This document shows, piece by piece, positions 1 to 7,718 of a stretch of DNA of 13,262 nucleotides (positions within the stretch are counted from its first letter, which is position 1; every line of letters begins with the position of its first letter). This stretch comes from Bacteroidales bacterium (lineage in GTDB: Bacteria > Bacteroidota > Bacteroidia > Bacteroidales > UBA932): NCBI GenBank assembly GCA_024695285.1, contig JAILIM010000016.1:1-13262 (forward strand), in the 5' to 3' direction. The notes beneath the pieces were generated by a model. It searched no databases and had not been told where the DNA came from. It saw only the letters and a list, made by a program, of their open reading frames with translations. The translations under genes and the position numbers were made by a program.

Positions 1-87
1 AAGCCCAACGGAACCATCCTCTTCGATCCTGCCGTCGAGACCTGGGTTCCTGAGTCAGATGAGCCTTCCTACACCTATGGTGGTTAA
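1..87 (+). CDS. Fimbrillin-family protein, C-terminal fragment (5' end outside window)
   Basis: The frame is open from the window edge to TAA at 85-87 and gives 28 residues. They contain TILFDPAVETW, which matches the C-terminal motif of the next three genes (ITFDPAVADW, ILFDPAVAGW, ITFDPAVNGW). This is therefore the end of another tandem fimbrillin paralog, and the operon starts further left. In FimA/Mfa1-type pilins the C-terminal strands take part in subunit-to-subunit strand exchange (family knowledge). One oddity is the tail: the three downstream paralogs finish with a short alternating strand (ATIQL, TEIKL, ATINI), while this one finishes SDEPSYTYGG. It may be a specialised subunit rather than a plain stalk pilin. 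The rest of the gene is not visible. Confidence 0.8.
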   Translation, partial: KPNGTILFDPAVETWVPESDEPSYTYGG

Positions 88-129
88 TCTCCGTAGTCAG
101 TACTCAATGAAAAAAAACTTTATATGCAT

Positions 130-1278
130 ATGAAAAAGTTATTGTTAATCGCAGCCGCTGCCGTGGCTGCCACAGTGGCCTGTACCAAAGTTAATCCCAC
201 AGGGGACGCCCAGCGTGAGATCAACTTTGAGGTTGCCAACAGCCTGACGAAGGCTACCGGCTCTGTCTATAGCAACGGAGCTTTCGGTACCTACGCCTGG
301 TTCAACAACACCGACGACTTCATGGTCAACGAAAAGGTTGACAAGGTCGGCAGTGTGTGGAAGACCGTGGACCACACTTTCTACTGGCCCAAGACCGGCT
401 CCATCAGCTTCATCTCCTACTCTCCTTTTGAGGGTACTTCCGACACCGCAGGAACCGTCCCTGCTATCACCAAGAACAGCATCACCTACACCGGCATCAC
501 CGCAGGTTCTACCGATCTGATGTATGCCGACAGGGCCACCTGCTCTTCCAACGTTAACGAAGTGACCGATAGCGACACCGCAGATTCCGGCTTCTCCGGA
601 GTACCTACAGTGTTCCGTCACGCCCTTGCCAAGCTCAGCTTCAAGATCAAGGCTAACTTCATCACCTACACGGACCCTACCACCAACACTACCACCAGTT
701 GGGAGGTCAAGGTGACCAGCGCCAAGATCGGCGGCTTCAAGACCACCGGTGACTGCGCCCTTGCACTCAATAGCGACGGCAAGAGCTGGGACAAGCCCGA
801 GACCCAGGTTGCCAATCCTGCCTATGACGGCTCTGATCCTTCGATTCCTCAGTACCTGACCTACAATGTCTGGAAAAATCTCTCCGGCACTACCTCAGAG
901 CAAGAGCTTATTGATGCCACTACCTATCCCTCCGGCGTTATCCTGACCACCACGGCCCAGGATCTTGCAGCAGCATCCGGCTATGTGATGCCTCAGATTC
1001 TCGAGGCAGGCGCCCAGCAGATCAAGCTCACCGTCCACATCAAGACCACCCTCTCCAACGGAAAGGAGATCAACGAGGATTTCACCCCCACGATCGACAT
1101 CAAGGACATCTCCAGCCTCAAGGCCTGGCAGATGAACGAGAACATCGTCTACACCATCAACATCAAGCCGGTTGCTTACGTATCCGACTATGACACCCCG
1201 AACGATGTTATCATCACCTTCGACCCTGCCGTTGCTGACTGGATCCCCGTGGATGCAAACGCAACCATCCAACTTTAA
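130..1278 (+). CDS. Fimbrillin-family (Mfa-like) lipoprotein pilin, paralog 1
   Basis: Predicted 382-aa secreted lipoprotein and candidate pilus structural subunit. A short Lys-start signal peptide ends in the lipobox ATVAC (Cys18). It is followed by the fimbrillin N-terminal pattern INFEVANSLTK, an FGTYAWF strand, a WPK motif (FYWPKTGSISF) and the mid-protein block DLMYADRA...GVPTVFRHALAKLSFKIKA. The C-terminus carries IITFDPAVADW and ends in ATIQL. Lys41 after Ser-Leu-Thr is a plausible trypsin-like processing site, by analogy with gingipain maturation of FimA/Mfa1. The start at 130 was preferred over an in-frame ATG at 124 because it gives Cys18, the same as in the paralogs. The 42-bp spacer from the previous gene points to one operon. 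Assignment to the fimbrillin superfamily is strong; stalk versus accessory role is inferred from the C-terminal motif. Confidence 0.88.
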   Translation: MKKLLLIAAAAVAATVACTKVNPTGDAQREINFEVANSLTKATGSVYSNGAFGTYAWFNNTDDFMVNEKVDKVGSVWKTVDHTFYWPKTGSISFISYSPFEGTSDTAGTVPAITKNSITYTGITAGSTDLMYADRATCSSNVNEVTDSDTADSGFSGVPTVFRHALAKLSFKIKANFITYTDPTTNTTTSWEVKVTSAKIGGFKTTGDCALALNSDGKSWDKPETQVANPAYDGSDPSIPQYLTYNVWKNLSGTTSEQELIDATTYPSGVILTTTAQDLAAASGYVMPQILEAGAQQIKLTVHIKTTLSNGKEINEDFTPTIDIKDISSLKAWQMNENIVYTINIKPVAYVSDYDTPNDVIITFDPAVADWIPVDANATIQL

Positions 1279-1290
1279 TGATATTGACTG

Positions 1291-1321
1291 TTTGTTAATT
1301 TCATAATGCCATTATATATTG
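1291..1321 (+). promoter_or_regulatory. Weak candidate internal Bacteroidetes-type promoter
   Basis: TTTG at 1291-1294 is followed after 20 bp by TATATTG at 1315-1321. This is a partial match to the Bacteroides sigma-ABfr layout (TTTG, about 19-20 bp, TAnnTTTG). The -7 element matches only in part. Initiation here would fall inside the hairpin at 1322-1349, so the two calls compete. If real, it would allow pilin paralog 2 and the genes behind it to be transcribed separately from paralog 1. Confidence 0.2.
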
Positions 1322-1349
1322 CCCGGCGGAGACTGATCTCTCCTCCGGG
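1322..1349 (+). promoter_or_regulatory. Intercistronic hairpin (design A) between pilin paralogs 1 and 2
   Basis: CCCGG (1322-1326) pairs with CCGGG (1345-1349) and GGAGA (1328-1332) pairs with TCTCC (1339-1343). A single C/T mismatch separates the two stems, and a 6-nt loop closes them. No T-run follows, so it is not a standard intrinsic terminator. It may stabilise or attenuate mRNA inside the operon. The hairpin at 3618-3643 has nearly the same plan. Confidence 0.5.
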
Positions 1350-1380
1350 TGCAAGGAAACAAATAAAACAACATAAACAG

Positions 1381-2472
1381 ATGAAGACCAGAATCCTTCT
1401 CGCAGTCGCGGCTCTTGCAGTACTTGCCGCCTGCACCAAAACAGAAATCGGAGGCCCCAGCCAGGAGATTACCTTCCAGGTCGCCAGCCACCAGGCCATG
1501 ACCAGGGCTAACACCGACTACAAGGACACCTATTCCGGCGTGCCTTTCGGCGCCTATGCATGGTTCAAGGGCGATGACCCCGCCGACAACAACACCTTTA
1601 TGGTGAACCAGCAAGTTGCCTACGATAGCGCGGGCAACCGCTGGGCTCCTGCCGGCACCACATATTACTGGCCCAAGTCCGGCGCCCTGGACTTCATATG
1701 CTACTCCCCCTACACGGCGGACGGCACTGCAGCCCCGGCTCCTGTGATCACCGAGACGACTATCAACTATCCGCTGTGGAACGTCAACGTCAACCGCAGC
1801 GTGGACGTGATGTACGCCGACAAGGTGAGCGGCCTGACAGGCAACTCCAATACTTATTATTATAATGGTGTGCCCACTTTGTTCCACCACGCCCTTGCCC
1901 GCGTGAGCTTCCAGATCAAGGCCGCCTACCTCCAGAAAACGGCCTCCACTGGTGACATCACCCGCTGGGAAATCACCGTGAACAGCATCCAGCTCCATGG
2001 CATCCGCACCACCGGTACCCTGGCCCTGACCCTGAACACCGACGGCACCTGGAAGAAGCCCGCCTCCAACGTGTGGACCAACGATGGCAGCAACTCCACG
2101 TTCGACCTGAACGTGTCCGGCCTCACGAACCTGACCACTTCCCTCCAGGATCTGGATGCCAACGTGATGGTGCTCCCTCAGGCCCTGAATGAAGGCCAGG
2201 GCGTCACCCTCAACGTGACCATCAAGACCTACCGCGACCAGAACGACGGCAACGGCGAGAAGCTCATCCTCACCGAGACCGCCATCGACGTACCGGCACT
2301 CCTTTCCAGCACGTCCCTCTCCGCCTGGGGCATCAACCAGAACATCACCTACAAGTTCATCCTGACCCCGAGCACGAGCAGCGGATCGTCCGAAGATCCG
2401 ACGACCATTCTGTTCGATCCCGCCGTTGCCGGCTGGGAGCAAGTCACCGTCAATACTGAAATCAAATTATAA
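1381..2472 (+). CDS. Fimbrillin-family (Mfa-like) lipoprotein pilin, paralog 2
   Basis: Predicted 363-aa secreted lipoprotein, paralogous to its neighbours on both sides. The signal peptide ends in the lipobox VLAAC (Cys18), followed by TKTEIGG. It shows ITFQVASHQAMTR, FGAYAWF, TYYWPKSGALDF, DVMYADKVSG and GVPTLFHHALARVSFQIKA, then AWGINQNITYKF and the C-terminal ILFDPAVAGW, ending TEIKL. Arg42 in AMTR lies where Lys41 lies in paralogs 1 and 3, and is a possible processing site. The frame stays open upstream to 1306, but the start at 1381 gives a signal peptide aligned with the paralogs, so the longer form is unlikely. It is preceded by a 102-bp spacer with a hairpin and followed after 8 bp by paralog 3. 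The likely role is a pilus stalk or shaft subunit (inference). Confidence 0.9.
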   Translation: MKTRILLAVAALAVLAACTKTEIGGPSQEITFQVASHQAMTRANTDYKDTYSGVPFGAYAWFKGDDPADNNTFMVNQQVAYDSAGNRWAPAGTTYYWPKSGALDFICYSPYTADGTAAPAPVITETTINYPLWNVNVNRSVDVMYADKVSGLTGNSNTYYYNGVPTLFHHALARVSFQIKAAYLQKTASTGDITRWEITVNSIQLHGIRTTGTLALTLNTDGTWKKPASNVWTNDGSNSTFDLNVSGLTNLTTSLQDLDANVMVLPQALNEGQGVTLNVTIKTYRDQNDGNGEKLILTETAIDVPALLSSTSLSAWGINQNITYKFILTPSTSSGSSEDPTTILFDPAVAGWEQVTVNTEIKL

Positions 2473-2480
2473 TTATCGAT

Positions 2481-3608
2481 ATGAAAAAGCTTTTTGCAAT
2501 CGTTCTTTCAGCAGCATTGCTGACTGTCGCCTGCACCAAGGTACAGGTCAACACCCCCGCTCAGCGCGAGGTTTCCTTCCAGACCGCATCTTACGTGACC
2601 AAGGTCGGAATCGAGGGCACCGTGTTCCCCACCTCCGAAACCTTCGGCGCCTATGCATGGGCTGCAGGTACCGTCGGAACCTACTTCATGGACAACGAAG
2701 AGGTCTCCTTCAATTCTTCCACCACCAAGTGGAAACCTTCTACCACCTACTACTGGCCGAAGAACACCACCGTGGACTTCCAGTGCTACTACCCCTACAA
2801 CATGACGGGTATAGCTATTTCCGAGAATCAGATTCAGTACACCGGAATCGACGTTGAGGCCGGCCAGACCGACATCATGTACGCCGACAAGGCTGTCGGC
2901 TACACCGACAACGTGGATGAGGCATCCGACGGCATCAACGGCTACACCGGCGTGCCGACCGTGTTCCACCACGCCCTCGCAAAGGTGAAGGTGATCGTGG
3001 AGCTCGCCTACAACCACAAGCAGGAAGCCGACGGCACCGTCACCGACTGGGCCGTGAGCATCAACAGCCTGTCCCTCAGCGGTTTCTACAAGGCCGGTGA
3101 CTGCACCCTCAATCTCGCCGGAACTCCTGCCAGCGGCCTCGTCGCATGGGAGAAGCCTGCCAACGCAGACGGCTACTTCGTGTGGACTCCCGACGGCGCC
3201 ACCACCAGCAAGGACGGTTCCTTCTCCGGTGCTGTCACCCCCGGCAACGAGTATGACGCCATCGCTGAATTCTTCGTGCTGCCCCAGGCCCTTGCCGTCG
3301 GCCAGCAGAAGATCAACGTGGGCATGACAGTGGCCACCAAGCGCAACGGTGTCGATTTCCTGAACGAGACCTTCACCAAGAGCGCCGACCTCTATCTCGC
3401 GAGCCTTGCAGCATGGCAGATGAACCAGGTCATCACCTACAAGATCACCGTGGCCCCTACCGCCAGCAACGGTAACGGCGGCAGCCCCATCGATCCGGGC
3501 AACCCCGTGGACCCCAACAATCCCGACCTGACGGATGCAATCATCACCTTCGACCCTGCCGTGAACGGTTGGGACAACGTCGGTGTGGTGGCAACCATCA
3601 ACATCTAG
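2481..3608 (+). CDS. Fimbrillin-family (Mfa-like) lipoprotein pilin, paralog 3
   Basis: Predicted 375-aa secreted lipoprotein. The signal peptide ends in LTVAC (Cys18), followed by TKVQVN. Family blocks in order are QREVSFQTASYVTK (possible processing after Lys41), FGAYAWA, TYYWPKNTTVDFQCYYPY, DIMYADKA, GVPTVFHHALAKVKVIVEL, AAWQMNQVITYKI and the C-terminal ITFDPAVNGW (about residues 355-364), ending ATINI. A Gly/Asn/Pro/Asp-rich linker at about residues 330-350 (NPVDPNNPD and flanks) precedes the C-terminal strand; the paralogs have a shorter segment there. It starts 8 bp after paralog 2, so the two are probably co-translated from one transcript. It shares exact DNA blocks with paralog 2, for example the 18-bp run encoding FGAYAW, which fits gene duplication. 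Stalk or shaft subunit is the likely role (inference). Confidence 0.9.
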   Translation: MKKLFAIVLSAALLTVACTKVQVNTPAQREVSFQTASYVTKVGIEGTVFPTSETFGAYAWAAGTVGTYFMDNEEVSFNSSTTKWKPSTTYYWPKNTTVDFQCYYPYNMTGIAISENQIQYTGIDVEAGQTDIMYADKAVGYTDNVDEASDGINGYTGVPTVFHHALAKVKVIVELAYNHKQEADGTVTDWAVSINSLSLSGFYKAGDCTLNLAGTPASGLVAWEKPANADGYFVWTPDGATTSKDGSFSGAVTPGNEYDAIAEFFVLPQALAVGQQKINVGMTVATKRNGVDFLNETFTKSADLYLASLAAWQMNQVITYKITVAPTASNGNGGSPIDPGNPVDPNNPDLTDAIITFDPAVNGWDNVGVVATINI

Positions 3609-3617
3609 ACCCTTTGA

Positions 3618-3643
3618 CCCGGCAGGGGTGAAACCCTTCCGGG
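3618..3643 (+). promoter_or_regulatory. Intercistronic hairpin (design A, second copy) before the 534-aa fimbrillin-like gene
   Basis: CCCGG (3618-3622) pairs with CCGGG (3639-3643), and AGGG (3624-3627) pairs with CCCT (3634-3637). The two parts are separated by the same C/T mismatch seen at 1322-1349. Shifting the inner pairing gives AGGGGT with ACCCTT, one G-T wobble and a 3-nt loop. There is no T-run. It sits in the 62-bp spacer where the operon passes from C-terminal-motif pilins to accessory subunits, a sensible place for partial termination or RNA processing. Confidence 0.5.
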
Positions 3644-3670
3644 CCGCCAAACAGTATTATATATAAGAAC

Positions 3671-5275
3671 GTGAAAAGAATTTTCTGCATACTGTCGCTC
3701 GCGACGCTCGTACTCACTGCCTGTGAATGGAGGGGCCAATACGACCCGTCCTATGCCGATGAGTACATACACCTCGATGCGACAGAAGATAGCGGCTCCA
3801 CCAAGGCCTTGCTGGGCAGGAATGACCTTACCCAGAACGGCACGTCCTTCCAGACATACGATTACGTCAGCGATTATACAGGATCCATTTCCGGCCACAC
3901 AAACGGAGAACAGTTCCAGTACTTCTCCAACTCGCTCACGTATAAGTCGGATGCCACGCCATGGACCTGGCTGTTCGGCAACGTTGCCTCCCCCACGTCC
4001 TATCGCTGGACCCGCACCGGTACGCACAGATTCTTTGGCTGGATGCTTGCGGACGGCCACGATGCATCCACCCTCAACACGTCTTCCTGCTTTTCTACGT
4101 ACAGCACCAACTTCAACGAATCCACCGGAGTCCACACCGCCAGCCTGGGCTCCAGCATCACTGTGGATTCTCCCCAATACGACTTCCTGTATTCCGACAT
4201 AGTCAACGTTGCGGTTGCCGACGGAATCCCGGACAGGGTCAATCTGCCTATGAAGCATCTCTTCGGAGCCATAGGCTTGAGTATCAGCAATAACTCCGAC
4301 CTGGACGTCATCGTGTATGGAGTAAGTTTCCGTAACTTCCCCAACACCAATTCGGTGACGCTTGATTACGGCGACCTTTCCGGCAACGTGTCCTTGAGCT
4401 ATCCCGAACCCACCGCAAGCGGTTCGGCATACCTTCCCAACAAACTGAGCTCGCCGATCACGCTCTACAACCGCCACCACGCCACTCTGGCGGACAAGAC
4501 TTATGACGCCATCACCGGCGCGGAACTGACAGGCGATTCGGATCCGTCCTACTACCTCGCATGGCCCATGCTTAGGTCGACGCTGGAACCCACAGGCACC
4601 ACCTACGACGGAGACGGCAACCCCGTCTACAGCGCAAGCGCACCCCTCATAGCCATAGACTGCAAGGTCGGCACGCAGGCAAGGAAAACCCTCACCATCA
4701 AGTTCCCCTCTATCTCAGAGAGTCCTTCGTTCATCGCCGCCGGACGGAAGACCAACCTGGCCCTGCAGTTCCTCAACAAGCAGATCGGCCTCAGCTTCAC
4801 CATAAAGGACTGGCAGTTCGAGAAGTACCCGATGTCCTACGAGAGCGACGCCATCTCCGCCACCCAGCTCAAATTCACACTGAATACATATATCGACGGC
4901 GGCACCGAGAATTTCAACGGCGCTAATCACGCGGTAGTCAAGCTGACATCGTCATCTACCGCAGGATCCTACATTGCCACCGGAACGTTCAAGGTTTTCA
5001 CTCCCGTCAACGCCACACTGACTGTCGGACTTGGCGGAAATGCGGACGACTTCATAGTCAGCCTCCAGAGCGGAGATGAAATATATGGTGGCACAGAGTC
5101 CATCACAATCAATCCCTCTCGCAACGGAGGAAAGATCACTCTGTCCATAAGGCCCAATGGAACACCTGCACACGGCAGCCGGTGCTTCCTTCACTTCGCA
5201 GTTCGAAACAACGGGCGCGACTCCTCTGCCGATTCAGAAATCAACAGGGACGGATTCATCGTAGAATTCCCGTAG
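3671..5275 (+). CDS. Fimbrillin-like accessory lipoprotein with extra C-terminal domain
   Basis: Predicted 534-aa lipoprotein with a GTG start. The signal peptide MKRIFCILSLATLVLTAC puts the lipid Cys at 18, matching the pilins. The fimbrillin fold is recognisable but diverged: DFLYSDIVN stands in place of DLMYADKA, LPMKHLFGAIGLSIS in place of GVPTVFHHALAKLSF, and FTIKDWQFEKYP (Trp381) occupies the place of the final pilin strand. STK at 43-45 is a possible processing site. About 140 further residues follow Trp381, rich in Ser/Thr/Gly and probably beta-stranded, ending in IVEFP; I do not recognise this extension. It lacks the FDPAV motif, so it may accept but not donate a strand, as expected for a tip, accessory or anchor subunit. 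It follows the hairpin spacer and precedes the next gene by 16 bp. The subunit role is inferred. Confidence 0.75.
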   Translation: MKRIFCILSLATLVLTACEWRGQYDPSYADEYIHLDATEDSGSTKALLGRNDLTQNGTSFQTYDYVSDYTGSISGHTNGEQFQYFSNSLTYKSDATPWTWLFGNVASPTSYRWTRTGTHRFFGWMLADGHDASTLNTSSCFSTYSTNFNESTGVHTASLGSSITVDSPQYDFLYSDIVNVAVADGIPDRVNLPMKHLFGAIGLSISNNSDLDVIVYGVSFRNFPNTNSVTLDYGDLSGNVSLSYPEPTASGSAYLPNKLSSPITLYNRHHATLADKTYDAITGAELTGDSDPSYYLAWPMLRSTLEPTGTTYDGDGNPVYSASAPLIAIDCKVGTQARKTLTIKFPSISESPSFIAAGRKTNLALQFLNKQIGLSFTIKDWQFEKYPMSYESDAISATQLKFTLNTYIDGGTENFNGANHAVVKLTSSSTAGSYIATGTFKVFTPVNATLTVGLGGNADDFIVSLQSGDEIYGGTESITINPSRNGGKITLSIRPNGTPAHGSRCFLHFAVRNNGRDSSADSEINRDGFIVEFP

Positions 5276-5291
5276 AAAGTTACTTAAGCGC

Positions 5292-7706
5292 ATGAAGAGA
5301 TACACTGTCATATTCGCACTGATAATAGCGGCGGCTCTGTCCGGGGCGTGCATCGAAAGGATAATCCCTTCCGAAGAAGAAATGCTTCCCGGTATCAACC
5401 TGCGCTTCAGCCTCGGGGACTTCCCCGAGTCCAAGGCAAAGATTGATTCCGCAGGCGTAACGAGCCTCAACGAGAACAAACTGAATTCTGTGGAATACTT
5501 TATCTACCCAGACAACGGCACCGGCAGCGATGCCGTAATGCATGGTTATCTCTCCAACGTAGTCGCTAACACCAGGGTCTATTCCGTCCCCGTCACCGAC
5601 GACATAGTAAACACAGTACTCTGCCCCGGCAGTTCAAGGTATTTCAAGGTTTACGCAATCGCAAACCACCCTCGCATCATTCCCGAGGCCGCCACAGAAA
5701 ACCTCAGTCATACCTCTGTAGCCGAGCTTGAGGCTCTGACCAGGGACCTGGACACCGACAGCCAGACCGGCAATATCCTTACTACCCAGAACAGTTTCCT
5801 CATGTCCACCAACGGAGCCTTCCGTGTGGGCCCCATCGAAAAGCGCGCCACAAACGTGGTGTCTGCCAGGATTCCGCTGGAAAGGGTTGCTGCCAAAATC
5901 ACCATTCTGGTCAGGCTCGAGGAATCCGTCACTATACCCAACACTGTGGTAATCAATGGTGTGTCCGACGTCAGGAACGAAGTCTGGATCCCCCGTCCCT
6001 CGCAGATGCAGGTTTATCTTGTGAACACCGCCATCACCGGCCAGGTAAGCGGCCAGCCTGTTGCAAGTTCACCTCTCATGCAGTATCCCACCATGGAGTT
6101 CAGCGACACCCGTACGGAAATCCACAGCTACAGCACCTTCAACCCGGTACTGGATGGCAACGGCGACGTAACCGACTACACAGAGGTGACTCACGAAGGG
6201 CAGTTCACTCCCTGCGAGGCTCCGTTCTATACAAACCCGATCAGTTGGGAGTACGGCTCCGAGACCGAACCCTACATCAAGCTCATGATTCCCTGGGATC
6301 GCCAGCCGGGCGTGAGCACCGGAGGCATATCCTACGGAAGCGCATCCAAGAACTATTACTACCGTATCTACTGCCCCGGCGATGCCATCGACGGCACCCA
6401 CGCTGAGTTCATCAGGAACAACTGGTATAAGATTGTGCTGAATGTCGGCGTGCTCGGCAGCGACACGGACGGCGGCGAAAGCATCATCAGGGGCAAGTAT
6501 TATGTGGTCGACTGGCAGGAACGCGACGCAGCCAGCAGCGGCAGCGGCACTGAGCCTGGCGTCAACGACTCCGACAAGGAAGCCGAAATCAAAGGCGCAC
6601 GCTACCTGTTCATCAACAAGGATGAGTACGAGATGTTCAACATCGACGAACTCTCTATCCCGTACAACACATCCGACCCTTGTGAGATCGTTAATGTCTC
6701 CGGCACTTATTACGATTTCTCCGGAACATCCAAGCAGGCCCGGTCGTTTACCCCGAATCTGGAGCTTTCCTCCGTGGGCGGAGCGCACATCAAGTTCACC
6801 CACACGCTCAACAACGACACATCGACCAGCAACTACGATACCTCTGAATTCTTAATAACCTTCAGGCTCCAGCAGAAGGACGCCACTGATTATTACAAGA
6901 TCATCACTATCCATCAGTACCCTGCAATCATGATTGATCTGGAGAGGAACACTTCAACAAGCTCTCCGTACAATGCGTATGTCAACAACAGTTCGGTAGG
7001 AAATTCTGGCGGCACATATTACCTTGGCTCCGCTCCCGGTTCAGGTTCCAGTTCCAACAACAACTACAATATGGTCCTTATCCAGACCACGGTCCTTCCG
7101 TCAAATTCAAGCTATATGCTTGGGGATCCGAGAGTTATGGAAATCGACAATCTCAACGCCAACTGGCCGAACAACAACAACACAGGGGCGGCGGCGACAG
7201 AGTGGAGCGCCAACGTCACGTCGGTGCAAGGCACCACGAGGCAGCTCTCATATTATTATCCTGTAGACCATACTTCAAAAGCAAACAATATCATCGCCCC
7301 CAAGTTCAGGATTGCCTCTTCCCGCGGTGCAACCCAGCCTATGACCTATGCCAATGCATTCCGTCGCTGCGCTTCCTACCAGGAATTCGGCTACCCTATG
7401 GGCAGATGGAGGCTTCCCACGGTTGCGGAGGTTATGTACATCGCCAAACTGAACGCAGACGACAAGATTGAACGTCTGCTCGGCGGCGGCGATAACGGCA
7501 CGACCGACTATTGGTGCAACAACGGATACGTGACCGTAAACAACACCAACAACGACCCTCCCGAAATGAACTACTCTACGCCCACCGGAACCAAATACGT
7601 GCGTTGCGTGTATGACGACTGGTATTGGAGCGGAATGACACTTAACGGCAACGACGTTTCACAAGTCAGTAAAACAACCCCTACCTGGGGCGACATTGCA
7701 AGATAA
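5292..7706 (+). CDS. Modular putative pilus tip lipoprotein (DUF4906-like, C-terminal FISUMP/Lcl-like domain)
   Basis: Predicted 804-aa lipoprotein with lipobox LSGAC (Cys20). Module 1 (to about residue 408) looks like a fimbrial accessory N-terminal domain: NSVEYFIYPDNG near its start, FIRNNWYKIVLNVGV, and YVVDW at 404-408. A Ser/Gly/Asp linker follows (about 415-432). Module 2 (about 433-555) is beta-rich and ends in YKIITIHQYPAIMIDLE, reminiscent of DUF4906 proteins found in Bacteroidales fimbrial clusters. Module 3 (about 670-785) carries CASYQEFGYP (Cys693), GRWRLPTVAEVMYI (704-717), DYWCNNG (Cys742) and YVRCVYDDWYW (Cys772). This is the pattern of FISUMP/Lcl C-terminal domains, which relate to formylglycine-enzyme/lectin-like folds. 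The likely role is a distal adhesin binding a host or microbial ligand (inference). It is tightly linked to both neighbours (16 and 12 bp). The domain names come from memory of the family patterns. Confidence 0.75.
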   Translation: MKRYTVIFALIIAAALSGACIERIIPSEEEMLPGINLRFSLGDFPESKAKIDSAGVTSLNENKLNSVEYFIYPDNGTGSDAVMHGYLSNVVANTRVYSVPVTDDIVNTVLCPGSSRYFKVYAIANHPRIIPEAATENLSHTSVAELEALTRDLDTDSQTGNILTTQNSFLMSTNGAFRVGPIEKRATNVVSARIPLERVAAKITILVRLEESVTIPNTVVINGVSDVRNEVWIPRPSQMQVYLVNTAITGQVSGQPVASSPLMQYPTMEFSDTRTEIHSYSTFNPVLDGNGDVTDYTEVTHEGQFTPCEAPFYTNPISWEYGSETEPYIKLMIPWDRQPGVSTGGISYGSASKNYYYRIYCPGDAIDGTHAEFIRNNWYKIVLNVGVLGSDTDGGESIIRGKYYVVDWQERDAASSGSGTEPGVNDSDKEAEIKGARYLFINKDEYEMFNIDELSIPYNTSDPCEIVNVSGTYYDFSGTSKQARSFTPNLELSSVGGAHIKFTHTLNNDTSTSNYDTSEFLITFRLQQKDATDYYKIITIHQYPAIMIDLERNTSTSSPYNAYVNNSSVGNSGGTYYLGSAPGSGSSSNNNYNMVLIQTTVLPSNSSYMLGDPRVMEIDNLNANWPNNNNTGAAATEWSANVTSVQGTTRQLSYYYPVDHTSKANNIIAPKFRIASSRGATQPMTYANAFRRCASYQEFGYPMGRWRLPTVAEVMYIAKLNADDKIERLLGGGDNGTTDYWCNNGYVTVNNTNNDPPEMNYSTPTGTKYVRCVYDDWYWSGMTLNGNDVSQVSKTTPTWGDIAR

Positions 7707-7718
7707 AACCAAGAGCAT

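Noticed and set aside
1322..1349. Standard intrinsic terminator after paralog 1
   Set aside because: The stem is plausible, but A-rich sequence rather than a T-run follows, so full termination is unlikely.
1279..1380. Invertible promoter or recombination site controlling pilin expression
   Set aside because: The only inverted repeat is a local RNA-type hairpin; no matching distant inverted copy or recombinase gene is visible in the window.
2426..2857. Plus-strand frame of 143 codons across the paralog 2/3 junction
   Set aside because: It is out of frame with both pilins and gives an Arg/His/Leu-rich product with no family features.
1312..4480. Long minus-strand open frames opposite the pilin and 534-aa genes (1312-2442, 2508-3650, 3605-4480)
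   Set aside because: They lack signal peptides or recognisable domains and mirror the sense genes. They arise because the sense genes use few codons whose complements are stops.
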